Origin: VAZQ01 sp963725185
GTDB taxonomy: Bacteria; Pseudomonadota; Alphaproteobacteria; Rhizobiales; Xanthobacteraceae
Assembly: GCA_963725185.1 (NCBI GenBank)
Contig: CAVRXO010000003.1
Location: 930,001 to 994,000 of the forward strand
DNA length: 64,000 bases
Reading direction: 5' to 3'
How positions within the stretch are numbered: position 1 is the first letter of the stretch; each line of letters starts with the position of its first letter. A program made the position numbers and the translations under genes. The notes beneath the pieces are model-generated. The model saw only the letters and a program-made list of their open reading frames with translations. It searched no databases and was not told the DNA's origin. Of this stretch, positions 45,584-55,359 are shown piece after piece.

Positions 45584-46991
45584 TGTCCGTAGCGCGTCAT
45601 TTGTCCGCCTTTTGTAGCGCGTGAGTTGTCCGCTTTGTTCGCTGCCTGTTCTGGGAGGCAGCGATGCGGCGGACCGAGATGCTATGGGAGGTTTTTGTGA
45701 CGCGTTTTGAAGAGGCGTTTGGGCAATACCGCCGTCGGCGATTGAACGCGGAGGAAGCGGGTGAGCTTTTGGGTATGTCGGGTCGACATTTTCGCCGGCT
45801 GTGTGATCGCTATGAAGAAGAGGGAAGCGAAGGCCTGTGCGATCGGCGGATCGGCAAGGTATCGCCTCGGCGTGCCCCGGCGCGCGAGCTCGAGCGGATG
45901 CAGGCTCTCTTCCGGGAGCAGTACAGCGACTTCACGGTGAAGCATTTCCACGAGCAGCTTGTGCGTCGGCATAACTACTGGCTCAGCTATACGGTGACGC
46001 GGCTGTCGCTGCAGGCGGCCGGACTGGTGAAGAAAGCCAAGCGGCGCGGCGCTCATCGCAAGAAGCGGGTGCGTCGGCCGCTGCCGGGAATGCTGCTGTT
46101 CCAGGACGGCTCGACGCATCGTTGGATTGCGGCGCTGGGGCGCGATCTCGACCTCGTCGTGACGCTCGACGACGCCACCGGGGAGATCTATTCGGCGATC
46201 CTGGTGGACCAGGAAGGCACGATGTCGAGTTTCCTGGGACTGGCCGAGACGATCGCCGAACACGGCCTGTTCAGCGCGTTTTATACCGATCGGGGCGGGC
46301 ATTACTTCATCACCCCCAAGAACAGCCGGAAAGTCGATAAGACGCAGCTGACCCAGGTCGGCCGGGCGCTCTCCCAACTCGGCATCACCCATATCCCGTC
46401 CTATTCCCCGCAGGGGCGCGGACGGATGGAGCGGGTGTTCGGCACCCTGCAGAAGCGGCTGCCGCAGGAGCTGCGCCTGGCCCGGATCAAGACCGTGGCG
46501 GCCGCCAACCGGTTCCTCAAGGAACGCTTCGTGCCCGACTACAATACCCGCTTCGCGGTGCCCGCAGCCGAGCCTGGCACGGCCTTCGTGCCCTATGAAG
46601 GCCGCCCGCTCGTCGACGTGCTGTGCCTGCAGGAGGATCGGGTGGTTGGCGCCGACAATTGTGTCTCCTACTACCGGCGCAGCCTCCAAATTCCAGCCCA
46701 GCGCCATCGCCAGCACTATGTCCGCGCGACCGTGCGGGTGCATGAATACCCCGACGGATGGCTTGCCATCTTTGACGGCCCGCGCTGTGTTGCGCGCTTC
46801 GACCCCAAAGGAGCCAGTCGTGATGTCTCGCGCGCCGCTTAACTCCGCTCGGCGGCTCGCAAGCCTTGTGGATTTGTGGACAGGCCAAGAAAGCGGCCTG
46901 CCCACAAGCTCCACAAGGCCAACAGCAAACGCAGACAGAAGCGGACATATGATGCGCTACAAAGCGCGGACATCTTCACGCGCTACGGACA
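45584..46991 (+). mobile_element. complete ISNCY-like insertion sequence, copy 2
   Basis: 1,408 bp. Ends are inverted repeats: TGTCCGTAGCGCGT and, reversed at the right, TGTCCGTAGCGCGT, with a second TGTCCGC repeat inside each end. The element is flanked by a 17-bp direct repeat, GACAGCAACGGGCGGAT, at 45567-45583 and 46992-47008, read as the target duplication. It inserted between the gluconate-dehydrogenase-like and GGDEF-EAL genes. Confidence 0.92.
45664..46842 (+). CDS. ISNCY-like transposase
   Basis: A 392-residue transposase. An N-terminal helix-turn-helix (RRLNAEEAGELLGMSGRHFRR, about 25-45) and second HTH (about 85-130) precede the integrase core. Core motifs: LFQDGSTHRW (first Asp, about 146), TDRGGHYF (second Asp, about 214) and GRGRMERVFGTLQKRLP (Glu, about 258). 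The architecture is that of ISNCY (ISDol1/IS1202-like) elements. The frame is intact. Confidence 0.93.
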   Translation: MRRTEMLWEVFVTRFEEAFGQYRRRRLNAEEAGELLGMSGRHFRRLCDRYEEEGSEGLCDRRIGKVSPRRAPARELERMQALFREQYSDFTVKHFHEQLVRRHNYWLSYTVTRLSLQAAGLVKKAKRRGAHRKKRVRRPLPGMLLFQDGSTHRWIAALGRDLDLVVTLDDATGEIYSAILVDQEGTMSSFLGLAETIAEHGLFSAFYTDRGGHYFITPKNSRKVDKTQLTQVGRALSQLGITHIPSYSPQGRGRMERVFGTLQKRLPQELRLARIKTVAAANRFLKERFVPDYNTRFAVPAAEPGTAFVPYEGRPLVDVLCLQEDRVVGADNCVSYYRRSLQIPAQRHRQHYVRATVRVHEYPDGWLAIFDGPRCVARFDPKGASRDVSRAA

Positions 46992-47062
46992 GACAGCAAC
47001 GGGCGGATAGCAACCCCAGAGAGCCGATGCCGGCAGGGGCGCTCCTTGTGGCCCCCGCTGCT

Positions 47063-49921
47063 TCAAACTCTGCGCAGTCTGGTCGACGGCTTCCTGGCGC
47101 TGCGCGCGATGCCGCGGTTGCGGTCCGGTTCGGGCGCCAACATGTCTTCGGCCGGCGGAGCGAGGTGGTGTCCCCGCAGATAGAGCTCGAATTCGGTGGC
47201 CGGCAGCGGCTTGGCATACAAATAGCCTTGCGCTTCCTCGCAACTCTCCTTCAGCAGGAATGCGGCTTGCGCGTCGGTCTCCACGCCCTCGGCGACCACA
47301 CGCAGGCCGAGATTATGCGCCATCGCGATCAGCGAGCGCACGATGGCGGCGTCATCGATGCTGTTGGTGATCCGGTTCACGAAGCTGCGATCGATCTTGA
47401 TCCGCCAGATCGGAAAGCGGGTCAGATGGTTGAGCGAGGCATAGCCGGTGCCGAAGTCATCGAATGCAAGCCGTACGCCCAGTGCTTGAACCTTGCGCAG
47501 CGTCGCGCTGGAATCTTCGAAGTTGAGCGCCGCATTCTCGGTAATCTCGAGCTCGAGCGTGGCGGCCGGCAAGCCGGAGGCCCGCAGCGCATCCTCGACG
47601 TCCTTCAGCAGATCCTGGCTGTGCGCCTGGGCCGGAAACAGGTTGACGCCGATCCGGTCGAGCAGGAGCCCGGCATCACGCCAGGCCGCGGTCTGCGCGC
47701 AGGCTTTGGCGATGATCCATCTGCCGACCTCGGGCGCGATCGAGCAATCGGCGAGCGCGTCGATGAAGGCGGCCGGCGCGATCAGGCCGCGCTCCGGATG
47801 GCGCCAGCGCAGCAAGGCCTCGGCGCCGACCACGGCTTTGTCCGCCAGCCGGATCTGCGGCTGAAAGAACAGCTCGAATTCGTTCTCGGCGTAGGCGCGG
47901 CGCAGCTCGACGCCAAGCCCGCGCCGGGCCTGCGCCCGCGCCCGCAATGCCGGAAGAAAGAAACGATGGGTCTGGCCGCCTTCGGACTTTGCCTGATACA
48001 GCGCCAGATCAGCGTTGGCGATGAGCTCGTCGGCTTGCTCGGCATCATTGGGAGCGATGGCGATGCCGGCGCTGCTGCCGAGATGCAGGATGTTGCCGCC
48101 GACGTCGAAAGGATCCTTGAGCCGCTGCAAGATCAGATCGACGATCTCGGCGATCACGCGAGGATCCCCGCAATCGGGGACGATGATGACGAACTCATCG
48201 CCGCCGAGCCGGCACACTTTGGCGATGCGGGAGAGATCGTCGGCGACCTCGATAAAACGCTGGCAAACCTCGATGAGCAGCTGGTCGCCGGTCGAATGAC
48301 CCAGTGTGTCGTTGACGTCCTTGAAGCCGTCGAGATCGAACAGCGCGATTGCCACGGGGCTGTGGTGGCAACCCGCCAGCAGACGGCCGAGCTCCTTCTG
48401 CAAGGAGAGGCGATTGGGCAATCCGGTCAGCGGATCGTAGTGGGCGAGCCGGCTCAGCTGCTCTTGCGCCCGCTTGCTGTCGGTGATGTCCTCGTAGGCG
48501 CGCGCCACTCCGCGCACCGTGCCGTCGAGATTGTACATCGGCGCCGCCGCGACCCTGACCTGGATCAAGGAGCCGTCCTTGCGCCGCCGCGTTCCTTCCA
48601 GGTGCCGGGTGATCTCGCCGGCGACCGCCCGGTCAAACAGCATTTGCAATTCCTCCGCCCCCTCGGGCGGCGCCAGCTTGCTCGGCAGGCCAAGCACCTC
48701 CTCGGCGGAATAACCGAACATTTCCTCCGCGGTCCGGTTCCAGAGCATGGTCTTGCGATGGAGGTCGCAGCACACGATCGCCACCGGGGAGGCGTCGATG
48801 ACCGCGGCCAGCGTGTCCTTCGCCTGCCGGTTTTCATCGGCGGCCAGACGGATCTCATGCGCCCGGCGTTCGAGCCCGGTGGCCATGCGGTTGAAGTCGT
48901 CGGCGAGCGCGCCGACCTCGTCCTGCGTTTGCACGGTGCTGCGGTGGCTGAGCTCCCCGGAAGCCAGCCGCGCGGCATCCTTGCCAAGCTGGCGAAGCGG
49001 GCGGATCAGGCGTCCTGAAAGAACCCAGGCGATGGCAAAGCCGAGGATGAGCGTACCGATGATGAAGCAAGCGGCCACTGTCAGGCGGAAGGGTACCGCC
49101 GCAAAGGCAGCATTGGTCGGTTGCCCGACATTGACCAGCCAGGGGGCGCGGCGGACCGCCGAGAATGCGGTAATGCGCTCGATGCCATCGGAGGTCCAGT
49201 GCGTGATCTGGCTGCCGGCCTGCACGCTGAAGTGCGCGGCCATGTCCCGCCAGGCGCTGACATCGCGCCCGATCCACTTTGCACCGTCCACGCTGCGGGC
49301 GACGACGATCCCCTTCTGGTTGACGATGGTAACGATGCTGCCCGCGGGCAGCTCGCGGATGCGCAATGCTTCCTGGAAACGCGCGAGCCAGGTTCCGACC
49401 GTGAGGACCGCCAATATGCGACCGGAGGGGTCTGTCAGCGGGCGCCCGACGCTGACGACCCAGTCCCCGCTCAGCGGCCCGCGAACCACGTCGCCGACCG
49501 CGAGGTGCTCGCCAGTCACGGCCTGCGAGAAGAACGCGCGGCCTCTGCCCTGGACGCGTCGTCCCAGCGTTGGATCGCCCGACATCCCGATATTGGTTCC
49601 ATCGGGAGCAAACAGGCTGATGTGAGCCACGTAATCGGGCAGCCTGCTCTTGACCCTGTGCAGCAGGGCATCGTTCGCCGCGGTATCGGCTGGATTTGTG
49701 GAAACCGCCTCGCCCAGCCCGACCAGAAGGCTTTCGAGCGTGCCCAGATGGTCGTCGACCTGAGCCGCGAGCACCCGCGCCTCGTTGACGGCTTGCGCAA
49801 CGGCCTCCCCCTCTTCGGCATGCCATCGGCTCCAGAGACCGGCCGCCATCAAGACGGTGAACGGCATGACGGTGGCGACCACCAAGGCCAAAAGACGCGA
49901 TCGAATGCTCCGCAGCAACAC
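47063..49921 (-). CDS. membrane sensor with GGDEF and EAL domains (c-di-GMP turnover)
   Basis: A 952-residue protein. Layout: TM1 (about 10-28), a periplasmic dCache-type sensor (about 30-280), TM2 (about 283-305), HAMP (about 306-358), PAS (about 370-490), GGDEF (about 495-655) and EAL (about 665-920). The GGDEF site reads RLGGDEFVIIV. The EAL domain keeps EALLRW, LELEITE, FDDFGTGYASL, KIDRSFV and EGVET, so both cyclase and phosphodiesterase could work. It senses an external ligand and tunes cyclic di-GMP. It stands alone; the IS lies just downstream. Confidence 0.94.
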   Translation of the reverse strand: MLLRSIRSRLLALVVATVMPFTVLMAAGLWSRWHAEEGEAVAQAVNEARVLAAQVDDHLGTLESLLVGLGEAVSTNPADTAANDALLHRVKSRLPDYVAHISLFAPDGTNIGMSGDPTLGRRVQGRGRAFFSQAVTGEHLAVGDVVRGPLSGDWVVSVGRPLTDPSGRILAVLTVGTWLARFQEALRIRELPAGSIVTIVNQKGIVVARSVDGAKWIGRDVSAWRDMAAHFSVQAGSQITHWTSDGIERITAFSAVRRAPWLVNVGQPTNAAFAAVPFRLTVAACFIIGTLILGFAIAWVLSGRLIRPLRQLGKDAARLASGELSHRSTVQTQDEVGALADDFNRMATGLERRAHEIRLAADENRQAKDTLAAVIDASPVAIVCCDLHRKTMLWNRTAEEMFGYSAEEVLGLPSKLAPPEGAEELQMLFDRAVAGEITRHLEGTRRRKDGSLIQVRVAAAPMYNLDGTVRGVARAYEDITDSKRAQEQLSRLAHYDPLTGLPNRLSLQKELGRLLAGCHHSPVAIALFDLDGFKDVNDTLGHSTGDQLLIEVCQRFIEVADDLSRIAKVCRLGGDEFVIIVPDCGDPRVIAEIVDLILQRLKDPFDVGGNILHLGSSAGIAIAPNDAEQADELIANADLALYQAKSEGGQTHRFFLPALRARAQARRGLGVELRRAYAENEFELFFQPQIRLADKAVVGAEALLRWRHPERGLIAPAAFIDALADCSIAPEVGRWIIAKACAQTAAWRDAGLLLDRIGVNLFPAQAHSQDLLKDVEDALRASGLPAATLELEITENAALNFEDSSATLRKVQALGVRLAFDDFGTGYASLNHLTRFPIWRIKIDRSFVNRITNSIDDAAIVRSLIAMAHNLGLRVVAEGVETDAQAAFLLKESCEEAQGYLYAKPLPATEFELYLRGHHLAPPAEDMLAPEPDRNRGIARSARKPSTRLRRV

Positions 49922-50061
49922 CCGCCTCCACCCCTCTGCCCGCCCGACGCGGTCCGTGGCCGACCGGCCTCGATGCCTAGCGAAACACTCTTCCGGACGG
50001 GTTGCCGATGGCGCGGAATAAGCGTGATCTTTTTGATCAAGCCTAATGATGGCTTAACGTT

Positions 50062-51567
50062 CTACTCTCCGGTCCGCCGCAGCATGGCATTGACCTCGAG
50101 GTCGGGAGCGGGCGTGCAGGCGCCTTCCCGCTTCATGATGCAAACATCGTCGTCATCGCCCGCTCCGCTGCATTCCTGCAGCGTGTATTGCGGCGTGAAG
50201 TCGTCGAGTAACTCGCGCGACAGAATGATGGCATTGAAGGCATCGGTCGATTGCCGGGCGGTGTCCTGATCGTCCGCGAGCGCGTATATCGGCACGTTGC
50301 GATGCAGATGGGCGTAGCCTCCGGTCGACGGCCAATCGTCAGTGTAGAACAAGAGGCCGCACAGATCCGCCTGGTGCGCGAGCTTGAACGAAGCCTCGAT
50401 CAGATCACGGGCCTCGAACCACTCGTCCTCGTATCCGGGCGCGAAGGCGAGCGTCGTCGAGGTGCCGACCCAGAGCGCCGCCGTGAGCGCGACGAGCGCC
50501 CGGCCGGCGCGGTCCATGCCTGGGAGCCCGCGCAGGCGCTCGATCAGGTCCGCCGAGCCCATGGCCGCCACCAACACGAGGCAGGCGTAGGCCGGGAACA
50601 CGAACCGGTACTCCTTGTGGGGGATCGCCGCGTGGGTCGCGATGATGACCAGCGCGGTCACGATCCAGAGCGCGGACGCGCGCGTGCGCAGCAGAATCAG
50701 CGCCGCCATTGCGGGCAGCGCGCCCGCCCAGGTCGCGGCCAGAAGCTCGAAGAAGTAGTCGGGCGGCTCGACCCCGTAGATGGAGGCCTTGCCGTCGATC
50801 AGGTTGACGCGCACCGCCGCCAGGTATGAGGAAAACGGCGAACCCCAGTACAGCCAATCCGCGACGCCGAACACGAGCAGCGGGACGAGCCCCCCGAGCG
50901 CCATCGGGTACCAGCGCCCGCGCAGGTTGAGCCGCCCCACCCACATCGCCGCCACCAGCAATCCGGGGGCCAGATGGATCCGAAGCATCAAAGCCAGCCC
51001 CAGGCAAAAGCCGATCGCCGCCAGACGGCGAAAGGCGAGGCGCTCGGGCGGCGCCGAGGCAAGCGACAGCGCCACCAACAGAAAGGTGGTGGCGACCGCT
51101 TCGGTCAGCGGACGTCCGGCGAAGTAAACCAGTTCGAACCAGGTCGCCGCCACCAACCCCGCCATCAGGCCATGGGTCTGGCTCGTGCGTTGGCCCATGC
51201 GGTAGACCGCGGCGACTCCCAGGAGCGAGATCGCGGCCAGCGCCGAACGCGCCACCAGCAAATAACCCTCCGGCCCGCCCACCAGGCGCTCGCCGAGCCA
51301 AAACAGCGGCGCCAGCATATAGGGCAGCACAGGTGAGCGAATTCCCTCGCGAAATTCCCACGGCACGACGCCATACCCGAAAGCGATCCGGTGCGCCTGC
51401 TCGAACAGTTGAAAATTCTCGTCGGGATGATGCAGGCTCGGGAATGCGACGATCGCCGCCACACGCACCACCATGGCGAGCGCCAGCAAAACGAGCAGCG
51501 TTCGATCCGAGAAGAAAGCGTGCACGCGCTCGAGAACGGACGGGCGCTTGTTGACGATCATGTGCAT
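50062..51567 (-). CDS. GT22-like polyprenyl-phosphate mannosyltransferase
   Basis: A 501-residue GT-C-fold membrane enzyme with about ten spans. The first loop carries HHPDENFQLFEQAHRIAFGYG and VPWEFREGIRS, and a later loop PHKEYRFVFPAYA, together the GT22 (Alg9/PIG-B) signature; HPDE holds the catalytic acid. The C-terminal 130 residues form a soluble domain with Cys pairs. Such enzymes move mannose from a lipid carrier onto glycans; acceptor unknown. Start ATG at 51567; MIVNKRP two codons later is equally possible. Confidence 0.78.
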   Translation of the reverse strand: MHMIVNKRPSVLERVHAFFSDRTLLVLLALAMVVRVAAIVAFPSLHHPDENFQLFEQAHRIAFGYGVVPWEFREGIRSPVLPYMLAPLFWLGERLVGGPEGYLLVARSALAAISLLGVAAVYRMGQRTSQTHGLMAGLVAATWFELVYFAGRPLTEAVATTFLLVALSLASAPPERLAFRRLAAIGFCLGLALMLRIHLAPGLLVAAMWVGRLNLRGRWYPMALGGLVPLLVFGVADWLYWGSPFSSYLAAVRVNLIDGKASIYGVEPPDYFFELLAATWAGALPAMAALILLRTRASALWIVTALVIIATHAAIPHKEYRFVFPAYACLVLVAAMGSADLIERLRGLPGMDRAGRALVALTAALWVGTSTTLAFAPGYEDEWFEARDLIEASFKLAHQADLCGLLFYTDDWPSTGGYAHLHRNVPIYALADDQDTARQSTDAFNAIILSRELLDDFTPQYTLQECSGAGDDDDVCIMKREGACTPAPDLEVNAMLRRTGE

Positions 51568-51846
51568 GGGAAAAGTCGAAGAAGGAGCTGCGAACCGGCA
51601 ATGCCGACCCTAGGAGAATTTGCGTCGCAGTGGCAACCGATTTTGCGTGCGCGGAGATGACAAGGTCGTCACAAACCCAATCCCCACATGGCGCCGCAGC
51701 ATTGGCCGCATCCGCATGGAACGCAGCGTCGGCGCAGCCGATGCCGGCGATTGGGGCACGCCCTCCCCGGCTGTATCTTGGCTGGCTGCTGGTGATAATC
51801 TTGAGGCGGTACGATATTGCAGCCGCCGACAAACCGGGGGAACCGA

Positions 51847-53010
51847 ATGCACGCGAACGGAAGGATTTTGGCTCTGGCCGGCGCCGCCATCTTGGGGCTG
51901 TGCGGCATCTCGATGATGGCGACCGGCGAGCCGGCGCCGAGTTCGGCGCCGACGGCCGGCGGGCCGCCCAAATACAAATACGATCCGACCTGGCCCAAGG
52001 AATTGCCGAACAAATGGACGTTCGAAGGCATCACCGGGATGTTCGTCGACCGGCACGACGTGATCTGGGTGCTCAACCGGCCGCGCGATTTCGACGACAA
52101 GGAGAACGCGGCCTTCGTCAATCCGCCGGCCGGCGAATGTTGCGTGCCGCCGCCGGCCGTGATGGCGTTCAATGCCGCCGGCGACCTGCTGCATGCCTGG
52201 GGGGTGCCCAACTCCGTTCCGGGCTGGCCACGCTCCGAGCACACGATCTTCACCGACCGTGCCGGCAACGTCTATATCGGCGGCGCGCAGGCCGGCGACG
52301 GCCTGATGAAATTCACCTCCGACGGAAAATTCATCTCCGACTTCGGGCATCGCGGCCCCGCCGGCGAGGGCGCCGGACAGAAGCAGGACAATCAGCAGAC
52401 CGATCTGCTCCTGCGCGGCGTCGCGGCGGCGACCTTGGACGAGGACGCCCACGAGCTCTACATCGCCGACGGCTATCTCAATCGGCGCGTGATCGTGTTC
52501 GATTCGGATACCGGCAAGTTCAAGCGCGGTTGGGGCGCCTACGGCAAGCCGCTCGCCGAGATCGACAACAATCCGCAACCCCCGCACGATCCGAAGGGGC
52601 CGCCGGCCGCGCAATACAAGTCGCCGGTCCATTGCGTTCGCATCTCCAACGACGGCCTCCTGTATGTGTGCGACCGCGGGGGCGACCGCATCCAGGTCTT
52701 CACCAAGCAGGGCAGGTTCCTGAAGGAATTCTTCATCGCCAACGATACGCTGCGCGGCGGCTCCGCGGGCTCGGTCGATTTCTCGCCGGACCCCGGACAG
52801 AAATACATTTTCGTCGCCGACATCGTGAACAACGTGGTCTGGGAGCTGGAGCGCGACACCGGCAAGATCGTGGACAAGATCGGCCATCACGGCCACGCCG
52901 GCGGCCAATTCCACTTCGTCCACGTCGCCACCATGGACTCCAAGGGCAACCTCTATACGGGCGAGGTCGATTCCGGAAAGCGGGTGCAGAAGTTCGTGCC
53001 GGTGCGGTAG
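51847..53010 (+). CDS. secreted NHL-repeat six-bladed beta-propeller protein
   Basis: A 387-residue exported protein with a signal peptide (ALAGAAILGLCGISMMATG) and successive propeller blades: GITGMFVDRHDVIWVLNRP, TIFTDRAGNVYIGG, GVAAATLDEDAHELYIADGYLNRRVIVFD, VHCVRISNDGLLYVCDRGGDRIQVF, YIFVADIVNNVVWELE and VATMDSKGNLYTGEVDSGKRVQKF. The start at 51847 follows GGGGGAACC. Related to the propellers at 58865 and 60061. A binding or lyase role (PAL-like) is possible; substrate unknown. Confidence 0.85.
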   Translation: MHANGRILALAGAAILGLCGISMMATGEPAPSSAPTAGGPPKYKYDPTWPKELPNKWTFEGITGMFVDRHDVIWVLNRPRDFDDKENAAFVNPPAGECCVPPPAVMAFNAAGDLLHAWGVPNSVPGWPRSEHTIFTDRAGNVYIGGAQAGDGLMKFTSDGKFISDFGHRGPAGEGAGQKQDNQQTDLLLRGVAAATLDEDAHELYIADGYLNRRVIVFDSDTGKFKRGWGAYGKPLAEIDNNPQPPHDPKGPPAAQYKSPVHCVRISNDGLLYVCDRGGDRIQVFTKQGRFLKEFFIANDTLRGGSAGSVDFSPDPGQKYIFVADIVNNVVWELERDTGKIVDKIGHHGHAGGQFHFVHVATMDSKGNLYTGEVDSGKRVQKFVPVR

Positions 53011-53569
53011 CGGAGACGAGATGCCCACCCGGCGCACCGATCTCGAGCTTGCCCGAGATCGAGATGATGGAGCGCAGGTCGAGTAAGCTCGACTTTCGGC
53101 GGGCAATCGCAAATGGCGCTTCTTGTTTCGGAACGACGGCACCGCGGGCTCCAACCCTCCCGCCCGTTGGCGGGGAGGGTCGATGCCTCGCGCAGCGAGG
53201 CGGCGGGGTGGGGGGACTACGCAAACTGTGACATTGCGGTGATGTCGAGGGCCGGCCAAACTCCGCGCTGGCACACAGGCCAGACGCACAAGGACAACAT
53301 CAATCCATCAGGCGCTCATCGCGGCAGCCGCGTGGCGACGGCGCGGACACGGAGTTCGCGTAGTCCCCCCACCCGGCGCCGCTACGCGTCGCCACCCTCC
53401 CCGCCAACGGGCGGGAGGGTTGGAGCTTGCGGCTGCGTCGTGCAGCAACCACTCTCCCTCTCCCTCCATATGCAATTGCCCCGGGCACTTCGTCCGTGGG
53501 GGCCAACTCCCTGCCCGACGGGGCCAGAGAGCTCGCTTGCGTGCGGGGAGAGATAATCGCCTAACAACA
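53011..53569. other. 559-bp gap with a long inverted repeat pair
   Basis: No gene. The segment 53148-53226 (CTCCAACCCTCCCGCCCGTT...) and its inverted counterpart 53352-53426 (ending GGCGGGAGGGTTGGAGC) form two arms of about 75 bp, each themselves palindromic, around a 125-bp centre. Confidence 0.65.
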
Positions 53570-54253
53570 TCAATTGATCGCGAAGCAATAAAACAACCCC
53601 ACACCGCCGGTGCTGGCCAGAGCCTCCTGGCTGCAGCCCCGCGTCGGGTGCGCCGAGTTCCACGACGTGTTGCCGGCGCCGATGCGGTCGGAGTGGCCGA
53701 CCTGGGCGGAGCCAGTGCCACTGCTGGTCCAGTTGTTGCACGTATGGTCGGCGCTGTCCGTATAGGCGCGACCGTCGGTTTGCGAGCCGGTCAGCATATC
53801 GTGGATGTTGGGGGTGTCGCCGACGCCGTTGATGATCTCACCCTTCTCGTTGAGCGCCGACTGCTTGAACAGGTTGCTGCCGAGCCGCGCGAGCTCGATG
53901 GTGTCGCCGTTGAGCTCGGCGAGATCGGCGGCAATCGGCAGCTTCTTGGAATTGTACCAGGGCCCCTGCCCGATCCGGTCGCGCGCATTGACGGCGGGCT
54001 GGCCGGGCCGCGCCTGGGTGCTCAAATAAGCGTGCCAGATCTTGTTGCCGCCGCCGACTGCCGCGGCCAGCCGCTGGCAATGCGCGTCCGCCCCCGCGAG
54101 GCCGCTGAGATCGCCGCCTTTGCCGATCCCGACGCTGGTCACGAAGAAGCTCATCGGAAAGGGTTGCGGCCCCGGCGCCTGCGCGTGCGCCAAGGAGGAG
54201 CATAGCAGCATCGGCAGCATGCAGGCGGCCACCATCCACGGGGTGCGGGTCAT
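53570..54253 (-). CDS. secreted lectin-fold-like protein, paralogue 1
   Basis: A 227-residue exported protein. ATG at 54253 with CAGGAGA upstream; signal peptide ends near AHAQA. Mature sequence: MSFFVTSVGIGKGGDLSGL, AGADAHCQRLAAAVG, WHAYLSTQARPGQPAVNARDRIGQGPWYN, ELNGDTIELARLGSN, LTGSQTDGRAYTD, TCNNWTSSG, SWNSAHPTRGCSQEALASTGGVGLFYCFAIN. The Cys pattern and ending recall C-type-lectin-like/endostatin-like bacterial lectins. The next gene upstream is a close paralogue 39 nt away. Confidence 0.83.
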   Translation of the reverse strand: MTRTPWMVAACMLPMLLCSSLAHAQAPGPQPFPMSFFVTSVGIGKGGDLSGLAGADAHCQRLAAAVGGGNKIWHAYLSTQARPGQPAVNARDRIGQGPWYNSKKLPIAADLAELNGDTIELARLGSNLFKQSALNEKGEIINGVGDTPNIHDMLTGSQTDGRAYTDSADHTCNNWTSSGTGSAQVGHSDRIGAGNTSWNSAHPTRGCSQEALASTGGVGLFYCFAIN

Positions 54254-54291
54254 TTGCGTCTCCTGACAGCGATGAATATGCGCTGACGCGA

Positions 54292-55068
54292 TCAATTGAC
54301 CGCGAAGCAGTAGAACAGGCCGACCCCGTGCGAGCGGGTCAGCGCCTCCTGGCTGCAGCCGCCGGTCGGATGCGCCGAGTTCCACGATCCGTTGCCGCCG
54401 CCGTTGCGGTCCGAAAGCCCGACCTCGGCCGCCGCGCCGGTGACGTTGCCGCGGATCTGCCCGCTGCCCTCGGCACCGCTCGTCCAATTGCTGCAGGTGC
54501 GGTCGACGCCGACATCCGTGTAGGCGTGGCCGTCGCTGGTCGAGCCGGTGAGCATTTCGTGCCGGTTGGAATTCGGATGGGTGGACGCATAGGCCCAGGT
54601 CCGGTCCTTTGGATCGGGATTGTCGTTGAGGCCAGGAACGATCTCGCCCTTCTCGGTAAGCGCTGACAGCTTGGTCACGTTGTTGCCGAGCCGCGCGAGC
54701 TCGATCGTGTCGCCGTGCAGATCGGCAAGGCCTTTGGCGATCATGTCGCCCTTGAAATTGTACCAGGGGCCTTGCCCGATGCGGTCGCGGGCATTGATGG
54801 GCGGCTGGCCATCGCGCGGCTGGGTGCTGAGATAGGCGTGCCAGGTGCGGCTGCCGGCCCCGGCCGCCGTGGCGAGCCGCTGGCAGTGCGCGTCTGCTCC
54901 CGCCACGCCGCCGAGGTCGCCGCCCTTGCCGATCCCGACGCTGGTGACGAAGAAGCTCATGGGATGCGGCTGCGCGCCTTGCTGTTGAGCTTCCTGCGCA
55001 ACCGCAAAGGAAGAAGCCTGCAGGATCGACAGGACCGATCCCGCCGCAAGCAAATTGGCCATCGTCAT
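54292..55068 (-). CDS. secreted lectin-fold-like protein, paralogue 2
   Basis: A 258-residue paralogue of the gene at 53570. ATG at 55068 with GGAG upstream; signal segment about 1-25. It keeps MSFFVTSVGIGKGGDLGGV, AGADAHCQRL, AYLSTQPRDGQPPINARDRIGQGPWYNF, DLHGDTIELARLGNN, MLTGSTSDGHAYTD, TCSNWTSG and GCSQEALTRSHGVGLFYCFAVN. It differs mainly by two insertions: DPKDRTWAYASTHPNS and a Gly-rich segment near 200. The pair probably share a transcript. Function is probably glycan binding, by fold resemblance only. Confidence 0.83.
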   Translation of the reverse strand: MTMANLLAAGSVLSILQASSFAVAQEAQQQGAQPHPMSFFVTSVGIGKGGDLGGVAGADAHCQRLATAAGAGSRTWHAYLSTQPRDGQPPINARDRIGQGPWYNFKGDMIAKGLADLHGDTIELARLGNNVTKLSALTEKGEIVPGLNDNPDPKDRTWAYASTHPNSNRHEMLTGSTSDGHAYTDVGVDRTCSNWTSGAEGSGQIRGNVTGAAAEVGLSDRNGGGNGSWNSAHPTGGCSQEALTRSHGVGLFYCFAVN

Positions 55069-55359
55069 CCGTTGTCTCCACCCCGACGTTTCTGGCAAGG
55101 TAGGGGATTGATGCGGGCTAGCGAGCGGTCCAAATTTGCTCAAGGTGGAGCGGCCTCGGCCGCATGGAGCGGCTAAGGCAGGGCAGGTCCATCGCGGCTG
55201 GCGCGGCGAATATGCCAAAGTTATGGATCATAAAATCTGATATGGCCCCACGGATTATGGCCGGCGGGCGACCGTGCGGCAATTTTGCATGGATTACATT
55301 CGAGTAGAGCCGGTTTTTTGTTCATAATTTCGCTTGCATAACATCATAAACTTTGCATA

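Noticed and set aside
46595..49018. An 807-residue plus-strand open frame
   Set aside because: It is antisense to the GGDEF-EAL gene and starts inside the transposase; the minus-strand protein has all domain motifs.
53570..55081. A 503-residue minus-strand frame covering both lectin-like genes
   Set aside because: Only its last 227 residues are real; the first part is another frame of paralogue 2, which has its own start and signal.
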